Origin: Diabrotica undecimpunctata
Taxonomy: Eukaryota > Arthropoda > Insecta > Coleoptera > Chrysomelidae
Reading direction: 5' to 3'
Length of the DNA stretch: 64,000 nt
NCBI RefSeq assembly: GCF_040954645.1
Contig: NC_092806.1
Location: 111,955,231-112,019,230, forward strand
Shown here: piece after piece, positions 55,597-64,000 of the stretch
How the letters are laid out: each line of letters begins with the position of its first letter
How positions within the stretch are numbered: the stretch's first letter is position 1
Made by a program: the position numbers and the translations under genes
The notes under the pieces: model-generated
The model's database searches: none
Told to the model about the DNA's origin: nothing
Seen by the model: only the letters and a program-made list of their open reading frames with translations

Positions 55597-57804
55597 ATGA
55601 TGGATGACAGAAAAAGAAAGCGTTTAATAGTGTTGGCATTATGGCATTGTCGCCGAAAATCTCGAAAAATAAGAAAATATTGGACTCATCCGCTTCTTGA
55701 AAATAGGTATTTAGCGGGCGAATTTGTCACATTATTTCAGGATCTGCGAGAAGACAACATAAAATTTTTTAATTACTTTCGAATTGTCTGTTGTAAGTTT
55801 CGATGAATTAAGTATGAAGATACAGGGTGATTTACAGAAACAGGACACCAATATGCGAAATTGCATAACACCAATCGAGATGCTCGCAGTTACTCTAAGG
55901 TAAGTAATAACATTCTAATAAATGCATACTATTTTATTCTGTACGAAAAAAACAACAAATAAATGTAAACTATAAATACATAATGCAATTTCGGTATGTA
56001 CTTATCATTAATCAAACAAATTAATACTTTGTGAGCCGTCAGATGAGACGGTTGAATACGATGGGGAAAATACATTATTTGTTTCTTCTGTTAATTCAGC
56101 GGCAGCGCTATTTTTTCCTGAAGCTTGTCCTGAAGGTAGCAAAAGGGTATAAGTTCTTTCAGAATTATTCTTCAGTGCGGTGCTTTGCGAAGATCCTTTT
56201 TCATTACGAAAGTTGGATGTTGTTCCATGAGAATCTAATGGTATTGACAATATTGATGGTATTGGCGATATTTGCATTGCTGTGTGTTCAGAAGGCAAGT
56301 AGTGTGTCATTCTAGATTGTGTGGGAACTGCTGCTTGTCCTAAATCAAAGTTGGGATTACCTGCATGCGTTCAATTTGCTGAATTTCGTTTCGCTTTAGA
56401 GACTGAATTAATTGTAGTACTCCAATTTGGAATTCATAAATTTGATCGTCGTTAAAATTGTTTAAAGAAGGTACTATTCCAGCGAAAAATGCCATATGTC
56501 GATCTGTAAAAGTTTGATGTGCTGGTGGTTCAGGTGTTTCCAGTGCTGCAATTATTCGTTCTTCAAATGCAGTCATCTTTTTTTTTGAAAATTGTATTTG
56601 TGGCTCTTCAAGTTTACGTTTTTTAGTTGTTGGTGTTGTATTATTGTCAACAGACACTTGTTCTTGGTTGATAGTGTCACCTAAACTATTTTCTGTTTTA
56701 TTTGGATGGGCAGTTTTTTTTTAAAATAATAATTGGTCGTAATAAACATATTTCTTCAAGCTATTAGCAGCAGCACCTGAACGCATTGTGTCATAATATT
56801 TTTTAAGCCATCTTAGAAAACTGTCCTTTATATTTTTCCATCTCTTTGTAAGTAGTTTACCTGTAAATAAAAGAAAAACATTATTAGGTAGGTATCATTT
56901 AAAAGATATTTTTTTTAGGTACTTTGCTACTGGATGTTCATTTACCGACCTCCATCACAGATACAAAATAGGAATTTCGACGATTAGTGGTATTGTTCAA
57001 CAGGTCTCAAAGGTTATATGGAATGTTATGCACAATGATTGTTTACCTAAACCCTCAACTGAAAAATGGAAAGCCATTGCAAATATGTTTGAGAAACGGT
57101 CTAATTTTCCGCATTGTATAGGAGCTGTAGATGGGAAACATATACGGATGATTAAACCAGCCCATACTGGGTCCATGTACTTTAATTATAAACATTATTA
57201 CTCTGTTATTTTATTGGCGGTAGTAGATTTAGATTATAAATTTACTTATGTTGATATTGGATCGTATGGAAAGGATTGTGATTCGACTGTGTTTAAAAAT
57301 ACAACATTTTGGAAACTACTAAAAGATAATGAATTAGCTATTCCCCCTTCAGAACCATTGGAAGGATTTGCATCAAACTTACCGTATGTAATTGTAGGGG
57401 ATGAAGCTTTTGCGTTGGATGATAATTTACTTCGTCCATTTGGAGGTCATAATTTATCAGTCAAAAAAAAAGTTTTTAATTACCGTTTAACTAGAGCCAG
57501 AAGGTACGTGGAATGTGCATTCGGTATTCTTTCAAATAAATGGAGAATTTTTCACCGTCCTTTTAATGTGTAGCAGAATTTTGCTGTGGATATAGTTAAA
57601 GCATGCTGTGTTCTTCATAACTACGTACGTGATAGAGATGGATATAATCCACAAGACACTTTGACAATAGGTGAAAGTATTGGGGATGTTCCTAATAGTC
57701 ATTCAGTACGTGGAGGATTATCAGCAAATGAAATTAGAAACCTTTTCGCAGATTATTTTTTGACCGAGAAAGGATCAGTCCATTGGCAACATTTAAAAAT
57801 ATAA
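55597..57804 (+). pseudogene. Harbinger DDE transposase, two exons, two lesions
   Basis: Exon 1 is 55597-55899 (MMDDRKRKRLIVLALWHCRR, RKIRKYWTHPLLENRYLAGE, SFDELSMKIQGDLQKQD, PIEMLAVTLR), with donor GTAAGT at 55900. Exon 2 is 56919-57804, after a T-rich AG acceptor, joining in frame as R-YFATGCSFTDLHHRY. The catalytic domain follows: CIGAVDGKHIRM (first Asp), YVDIGSYGKDCDSTVF, IVGDEAFALDDNLLRPF (second Asp), YRLTRARRYVECAFGIL (Glu), KACCVLHNYVRDRDGY. Length is about 397 codons, full size. Lesions: one-base frameshift near 55787 and TAG at 57571. The enzyme would cut and paste the element by binding its TIRs. Confidence 0.92.
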
Positions 57805-58039
57805 GTTTACTAAGCTGTCATTATAATGTAATAAATAAAGCGAAATATTTTTACTTACCAATTTCATTTTGTTCTTTTTCTGACATCTCATCAAATCCAT
57901 CTTTTAAAATTCTGCAAATTTCTTTCCAACCCTGTAATGTCTTATTTCGGTTTTTATACTGTTCTAAAGTTTTATCCCATAACACCGGCCGCTGTTCAAC
58001 AAGATTGATAAGAAGCTCGTTATCAATTTCGATATCCAT
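56008..58039 (-). pseudogene. Harbinger MADF/BESS partner gene, two exons
   Basis: Exon 1 (58039-57859) encodes an MADF domain start, MDIEIDNELLINLVEQRPVL, WDKTLEQYKNRNKTLQGWKE, with donor GTAAGT. Exon 2 starts at 56860 after TTTATTTACAG and completes it: KLLTKRWKNIKDSFLRWLKK, KKYVYYDQLLF. A BESS-like motif (HMAFFAGIVPSLNNFNDDQI) and a Ser-rich tail to 56008 follow. Lesions: in-frame TAA at 56723-56721 in the MADF, and a frameshift near 56360. The family partner (Myb/MADF-like) helps the transposase reach the nucleus and bind DNA. Most of exon 2 lies antisense inside the transposase intron, while the transposase's second exon sits inside this gene's intron. Confidence 0.88.
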
Positions 58040-58369
58040 TTTTTTTTTTAATTTAAATATTTTACAAATATTTTTAAATCTAAATCAACTACCACTGTTT
58101 AGAATAAATCACGATTTTTTCGGCTACGCACGACAAGTGTGAAAACTAGAATGGACTTGCTTGTACCACTGCGTCCACTGCAGTCGTTCACGACCACGAC
58201 ATCGTGTCGCCGCAGTGATCCCGCCGGGGTACTACGACAGTCGTGAACGACTACGATTTTAAATCGCGTCATGTGAAAATTTACATTTAATCAATGAGTT
58301 AACTGCTATACACGATATCGTTGCCGTACACGACTACGACAAAATGTCGTCCGTCTGAAAGAAGCCTAA

Positions 58370-59285
58370 ATCCATAATTTATTTATCTTGTCCCTATTGT
58401 GATAATTTTTGATCGTTGATCTCATAGGGCCAGACGAATTCTAAAATTATTTATTAATTTTTCCACATCCATATCGCTCGCTAGATATGCGACTATTGGC
58501 GATGGAATCAAACATTCTTGAAAACCAAACCGAAGCGCATACTAGCCGCTACTAGCATCGCATCGCATCGTATCGCACTAAATCGCGCGCTATTTGAACA
58601 AGGCGCTTAAGATATAAGTGTTTGATATAATCGCATAGCAAAGCATCGCATCGCTGATCGCGCCATAGCAGTCTATGTGAACGTACACTAAACAGTAACA
58701 AAGGGATAGTAAAAGGTACTTATATCTCGCAGTAGAATATATTAACGGCGTTAAAGACATTTATAATGTACACATTACACATCTAAATATTAGATAATAA
58801 TTCAAATGATAAATTATACCTAAAATAAATAATAATTATTACAGTAAAAGAAATAATAAAATATATATACCATGAAATTAAAGAGAAGGTAAAAAGTTTA
58901 AATAAAACTGTTGTTTGATAAATTTGTTTAATGTAAAAAGATAATCTAAAGAAACAAAAAAAAATACGTTTTTACATATTTAATAAAATTGAATGTAGTC
59001 AAAAAATTTACAAATGTAGTATTCTCAATAGTTATAAAAATATATCTTAGAAACCTACTTGCATAAAGTTTATATTAAAATTTAATAACCATTTAAACTT
59101 GAGAATATGTATTAAACAGATTAGTGATCACTTTATTCTATGCTTAAAAATCTAAAAGTTAATTTTATACAGATACATAGAAATTCAATAGATATTCGCC
59201 CCGCACGTGACCATGGTAGGGGTACTTTGAAACGATGCCAGCGTGCGTAGCGGCGAAATATGACACAATTGGACCTACCTTTTTA
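58370..59285. other. No gene; CATCG-rich stretch then AT-rich DNA
   Basis: 58540-58700 contains clustered GCATCGCATCG, TCGCATAGC and CGCTAG-type words that resemble subterminal repeats of a Harbinger-like or other DNA element, but I can define no inverted ends. The rest is AT-rich. Confidence 0.4.
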
Positions 59286-59440
59286 CACATAAATTTTATC
59301 AAAAATGTGTGCAACTACATATTGCGTATTTAATTGTGCTAATAATAGCAAAAATAGTAAGTGTAATTTTAATAGGTTCCTAAAGATTATAAATTAGAGA
59401 AAAGAAAAAGATGGATCTGTGCTATTAATATGAAAAAGTA
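59286..59440 (+). pseudogene. THAP-like zinc-finger N-terminal exon
   Basis: From about 59305 the plus strand reads MCATTYCVFNCANNSKNSKC, FNRF, then (one base shifted) PKDYKLEKRKRWICAIN, ending at a possible donor AAAAG|GTAAAT-like site. It fits the first half of a THAP DNA-binding domain (CxxxC, FxxFP, W). The second CxxH half is not seen. TTGGACCTACC (59271-59281) and its inverse (59819-59829) bracket it. THAP domains occur in P-type transposases and in host factors, so origin is open. Confidence 0.45.
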
Positions 59441-59829
59441 AATAACACATAACTTCATTTTTATGCAATTAAAATAGGAAAAATTTAAATAAATTACCTT
59501 AAATGATATTTTATAAGGCTTCGAGGTTGCAGAGTGCCTGATGACTTTAGCTTTTATATCGTAACTTTTACTATAACTGTTTTTAAATATATGCTCTTTC
59601 ACGTGAAAAACTTGATTTGCCAGTACTAGATTTTTCCCTTTCTTTTCCGTTTGTGGTTGAAAAGATATATTATGATGAATTTTGAGAAACCCAGTTTTTA
59701 CTACATTTATTTTGTACATAAACTGAAAAAATATAATTAAAAAGTAAATTATTAATAATTGTCAATTTCGCATGAATTTAACAATGTCAAACATATGTCA
59801 TATGTTTAACCTGAAAATTGGTAGGTCCA

Positions 59830-60775
59830 AAACAGTCAGATATTAACTGTTACGCAGAGATTAAGAGTAATCTAGATCTAATTCTCCGTCAGCATTACGA
59901 ACATTGCTATAAAATCTTTACAAATGCATCTAAGTGTGATAAAGGAGTAGGTGCTGTATTCGTTACTCCAAGCGATACATATCAATTTCGTCTTCCAACC
60001 TTCTTTTCGATTTTCTCCGCTGAGCTCTATGCAATGTTTAAAGCTATCATGCATATAAATTCTAATAACATTCCTAACTCTGTTATCTTAAGTGACTCAC
60101 TAAGCGCCCTTCAAACCCTTAAACAGATCTATCCTAAAGGTCCCCTTGAGAAACTGATAAAACTAGAACTCATGAAGGCTCAAGAAATTCTAGGAGTATC
60201 AGATTTATATGGATTCCATCCAACATTGGCATTGCTGGCAACGAAAGTGCGGACCAGTGCGCGAGTGAAATTGCTAAATGTGCCGATATAGCAAAAGGCG
60301 AGAATGGAAATACCGCGAGTGATATAAAAGCTTTTATAAAAAATCGAGTTTTGTGCAAGTGGAAAAACGAATGGCAATCTTCTCAAACATCACTGAAGCA
60401 AATTAAAAATGACGTTACATCTTGGCAACCCTCAACCAGAAACAGAAGAGAACAATTGGTGATAACTAGATTACGAATTGGACACACGAGACTTACTCAT
60501 ATTTACTGTCCAAAAGTGATCCACCTATTTGTGAAACATGTAATGTACAAATAACCGTTAACCATTTATTAATTGAATGCCATAGATTTGCCAATTTTCG
60601 TCTTACATTTAACATACCTAACAGTTTAAGTAATTTATTAGGCACTAATTTTTCAGTTAGTAATATCGTAAATTTCTTAAAATCTATAGGAATATTTTAT
60701 AAACTCTAATTTTGTAATTCTGTAGCCGCCGCTAATAACCATTATGGGGGATGCGGCTGTAATTTCTAAATAAAA
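59830..60775 (+). pseudogene. I-type LINE 3' end with RNase H domain
   Basis: The plus strand reads YKIFTNASKCDKGVGAVFVT (first RNase H acid changed Asp to Asn), FFSIFSAELYAMFKAIMHIN (Glu), NSVILSDSLSALQTLKQIYP (Asp), then, after a frameshift near 60215, GIAGNESADQCASEIAKCAD (last Asp), CKWKNEWQSSQTSLKQIKND, RREQLVITRLRIGHTRLTHI, and after a second shift near 60515 PPICETCNVQITVNHLLIEC with a CCHC-type knuckle, ending KSIGIFYKL at 60708. A/T-rich end at 60765-60780. This arrangement is that of I-clade LINEs. RT is absent (5' truncated). Confidence 0.85.
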
Positions 60776-60852
60776 AAAAATTCGTAAGGATGCATGTTCT
60801 GAATAATGGATTGAACAAAGTACTTTGAGTGATCCTACTTAAACGGCAAAAG

Positions 60853-60877
60853 GTGGTGTTTTAAAATAAAACACCAC
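60853..60877. repeat. Short perfect hairpin
   Basis: GTGGTGTTTTA / TAAAACACCAC, 11-bp arms with a 3-base loop. No element boundary is evident. Confidence 0.7.
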
Positions 60878-62096
60878 ATAACTAATTGAATCTGAACAAC
60901 ATGTAATTGAGCTGAACAGAAGCGTTCAATACTATACAGCACACACAGCACAATAGAGTACGGAGAAATATAAGTGACCAATGAGTGTGTAATAATAACA
61001 AATAATTCAAACTAATGCGCGGGACAAATTTTTAAAAGAGACTGTAGACTTAGCAGCCCGGTATTGCTGTAAAATACTGTTAATTTTTCGGTGGTTGGCA
61101 CAAAAATGAAATCATCTCGTGATTATTCTTAGTTGTTTTAGCTTTTCTTCTAAAGGGCTGTTAATTTTACAACTCAAGCGAGATTCGCCATAATAGAGGA
61201 TAGACATTACAAACCGTTTTGCATCAACCCGATGGCATCTTAGTCTGGGTGGAGTTAATAGAAGCAATGAGGAGCCTGACTTATCGCCCTTAGCAGATGA
61301 GGGTACGACCTCATGTCGTTTAGTAACAAAATGATGACGGTCATTTAACCCATTTGTGCATAATGAAACCACATCTGCCGTTTTGAATTCTGATACTGTT
61401 CAGCATAGGTCATCTGTTGTGTACTAGATCAAACCTCAATATTATTGGGTGATACATAGCATGTTACAATTTTGTTTTTCAGTTAATTAGAATAAAGTTA
61501 TTCTGTAGCCATTTAATTCATGTAACATGACTAGCTCATGGACTTAACTATGTCATGAAAGACATAAGAACAGCATGTTAATGATTTGATAAATAGTGAC
61601 AAAAAAGTTTTTATAAAATTGCTTATTATAAGTTCAATTTTACAAAGAACGTCTGGTAATATTCCATTACTCACTTTTCGTGTTATCACAAGATGAAGCT
61701 CTTGGTTACAAGCAGCATTTTTTTATGCAGAGTATTTTCAAGGAATAAAAAGTTTACAGAACTAACAGATTCCACTTCAACAGCTCCGGAGTAGTGTAAA
61801 CTCCTTGATCAATTACCTAATTGATCTCAGAATCTATCATACTTGGAAAACAAAATTTGACTCTTCGTGAATCAGTCGATTTGATTAATCATGTTAAGAA
61901 ATACTTACGTATGGTTTAATCAAACGTAGGCATATCTATAGAAAATAAATTCCAATATATTGAACTACTGTCTTTCAACAAAAACAAGTTTAAGAATGCG
62001 TCAATAACTTCTGTTGATGTTTTTAAAGTATCTATCTACTCTAACTATATAGGTACTATACTCTACTGGTTTCTGTATTTCTTAAAATATTGTTAT

Positions 62097-62101
<5 letters not shown>
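60878..62101. other. No recognised gene
   Basis: One minus-strand frame (61372-61112, 86 codons, MVSLCTNGLNDRHHFVTKRH...) is less AT-rich than its surroundings and continues, out of frame, toward 61030. I do not recognise it; it could be part of an unidentified element. Confidence 0.35.

Positions 62102-62161
<60 letters not shown>
62102..62161. repeat. (TA)n microsatellite, 60 bp
   Basis: Uninterrupted TA dinucleotides. Confidence 0.97.
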
Positions 62162-62162
<1 letters not shown>

Positions 62163-63627
62163 AAATGATATTGTTTAAAAAAATTAATTTATAAGTTATA
62201 TACTACATAATATTAGATATAAAAAAGTATTTGATTATTTTAAATAAGTTATATACTAGAGAATGTTATAAAAATATATTTATGTGAGGGCATTTTAAGA
62301 AATTAGCATATAATAATTGTAAAAAGTTGTATTTTAATGTTGTAAATATATTTAAGTGAGCCATGTGCATAGGCAACCAACTATACAGTGAGTGATAGAC
62401 AGATATACTTACTCTCCAAGTGACATTTTAGGAAATAATTGGGAATATAAAGTGGGGTTATAATAATATATTGTTTGAATTGTGTATTTTATTAAATTAG
62501 AGTGTTAGTTACTAATTTGAATGTTTATTCTGATCTGAAAAGCCTAAATGTCAACAAAATTATAAATGGAACATTAACGAATTCTCCAGAGTGCAGAGTG
62601 TGACCATTGTTTACGGTCGAACATTCTGGAATAATGATTATGTCGGTGGATGGAACAGATATTTTTTCGAGAACATCCATATCGAAGAAATAGAACGAAA
62701 TCGAACATGATTTCTTACCAGATGATTCTAGAATATCCAAAAAGATATAAATACCCGTGATTTGGATTCAAGATGGCAGTTTTTAGTCAGAAGTCAGGCC
62801 AGTTCATTATGAAAGTTAGTAGACACATTTAGTTAGTGAATAGTGAAGTAAATTGTTCAGAATTTTCAAGAAGTCAGTCAGAAAAGTTTAGTAAGAAATA
62901 TGAAAGTTAGTTGGAGTCAGTGAATCAGGTACAAATAGTCAAATTGTTTAATATAGTGAGTTAAATGAAGATTAAAAATTATGCATATAAGTTAATGCAC
63001 ATTTATAATTATACACAAATAATTATTGAAGATTAAAAAAAGTATATTGGAAGAAATTAAATTATATTATGGTTGGAGATTAGTATAAATCAACTTATAA
63101 TAATTGGATATTGGTATATTGAAAAGAAGAATAAATATAAATGCTGTTTGCTGGTTTGGTTGGTGGTGTATAAATGCTGGTGAAGAAAACTATATCTTAA
63201 ATTGGTAGAAGCTGATAATTGGAAAAAGTAATTTCACCAAAAACAAGGATAACCGAAGTACGAAGACATTCAGTGGTGATTAGAATCTATATAGTGGAAA
63301 ACAGTTCATTTAGGCATTCAGTGAAAGAAAGGTACAAAATTTTGTTAATATAATTTAGTTAATGTCATAACAATTTCAATTTTGAAGATAGTTTGTTTAA
63401 ATTTTACATTGTCTATAGAATTTAATTAGTTTTATAAGAGTATCAATTTAAAGATAGTTTATTTTAAATTTACATTGGCTAGGTTAGATATATATGTGTG
63501 TTTCATAATAGTTATAATAAAGATAATTTAAAAAAGTACTTACAAACTAATTCTTTGAGAACCGCGATAAAAACCCTATATTATTAAAAATACTCATTGC
63601 TCATCATTCAAACAAACAATACATCAT

Positions 63628-63630
<3 letters not shown>
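62162..63630. other. AT-rich DNA, possible LTR-like segment
   Basis: No coding frame. A promoter-like GATATAAATAC at about 62742 is followed by TTTAGTCAG (initiator-like, near 62782) and a long purine-rich untranslated stretch, and a TGTTGTAAATA at 62339 could be an LTR edge. I cannot find the matching end or a target duplication, so an LTR is only a possibility. Confidence 0.3.

Positions 63631-63711
<81 letters not shown>
63631..63711. repeat. (TA)n microsatellite, 81 bp
   Basis: TA dinucleotides with one phase change near 63684. Confidence 0.97.
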
Positions 63712-64000
63712 GTGTGGAAACCACTCATGAAATAAAATTGTTTGCAAAAACGTTGAGACACCTTAACTTTTAAATTTAAATGTGCGCTTTTTAAACATAA
63801 ATTTGAATGTACCTGGTGATCCACGCAAGTCTGGGATAGTCCATAATCTGTATTTTAAATAACAATCTGATCTTAACGAACTATATCATGTAGGGTCTAT
63901 TATGAATAATACATGGTGAAATTTTGAAATTAAGTATAATTTTCTTCAAGACAATGAATTCATAGAATACCCGAAGTAATTGATTGGATTACATTAAAAT
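63712..64000. other. No gene seen
   Basis: AT-rich DNA to the window end. Confidence 0.4.

Larger units (their letters stand above)
55501..58366. mobile_element. Full-length PIF/Harbinger transposon
   Basis: Terminal inverted repeats start GGCTTCTTTCAGACGGACGA at 55501 and match the end at 58366 perfectly for 31 bp, then 6 of the next 7. The 3-bp target duplication TAA is at 55498-55500 and 58367-58369, the TWA target of PIF/Harbinger. The 2866-bp element carries both canonical genes: a DDE transposase (plus) and a MADF-domain partner (minus). Subterminal AGTCGTTCACGAC (58182) and its inverse (58240), with many CGAC/GTCG repeats, look like transposase binding sites. Few lesions, so it is young on the scale of this window. 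Confidence 0.95.

Noticed and set aside
56031..56315. Plus-strand open frame in the Harbinger intron
   Set aside because: Shadow of the antisense MADF/BESS gene, which has recognisable domains.
62339..63600. LTR with TATA box and initiator
   Set aside because: No matching second edge, target duplication, primer-binding site or gag/pol; kept only as a possibility.
63716..63775. Possible further hammerhead after (TA)n (CTCATGA ... ACGTTGAG)
   Set aside because: C-for-G in the core, no GAA triplet at the right place and no convincing stem II.

Overview
This 64 kb window looks like AT-rich intergenic DNA from an arthropod, most likely an insect. Transposon families common in insect genomes fill it: non-LTR retrotransposons, Penelope-like elements (PLEs), Tc1, piggyBac, hAT, Helitron and PIF/Harbinger. 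Codon-bearing stretches are eukaryotic in style, with GTAAGT...AG introns and (TA)n microsatellites. I see no host gene, tRNA, rRNA, CRISPR array or bacterial feature. Almost every recognisable protein stretch is a piece of a mobile element, and nearly all are broken. The species cannot be fixed from the sequence; a beetle is only a guess.

Layout. 1-6 kb: LINE tails, a collapsed piggyBac and a dead DD34E Tc1 element. 6-13.2 kb: a tandem repeat beside a four-layer nest (palindromic fold-back element > Helitron > hAT > LINE), with a target duplication at the hAT and LINE layers and an A/T junction at the Helitron layer. 15-25 kb: LINE fragments, one spanning endonuclease to RT, a 986-bp inverted-repeat element and a fold-back repeat. 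26.3-30.1 kb: a PLE between two long inverted terminal repeats, each with a hammerhead-ribozyme core, with two LINE tails inside. 30-41.7 kb: piggyBac, further PLE pieces, RNase H-type LINE remains and long (TA)n tracts next to PLE ends. 42-49 kb: inverted repeats, a LINE whose 5' junction looks like twin priming, and a decayed Harbinger. 49.4-51.2 kb: the best-preserved RT, of CR1/Jockey type. 55.5-58.4 kb: a full-length PIF/Harbinger with TAA target duplications, carrying a DDE transposase and, on the opposite strand, a MADF/BESS partner gene. 59-61 kb: a THAP-like exon and an I-type LINE 3' end. 61-64 kb: AT-rich DNA, possibly including an LTR.

The elements are related by insertion order, not by shared pathways. 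Two things carry the most information: structural RNA (hammerhead cores at PLE ends) and the exact insertion boundaries, which give relative ages. Coordinates of decayed fragments are good to about 20-50 bases; boundaries backed by target duplications are exact.
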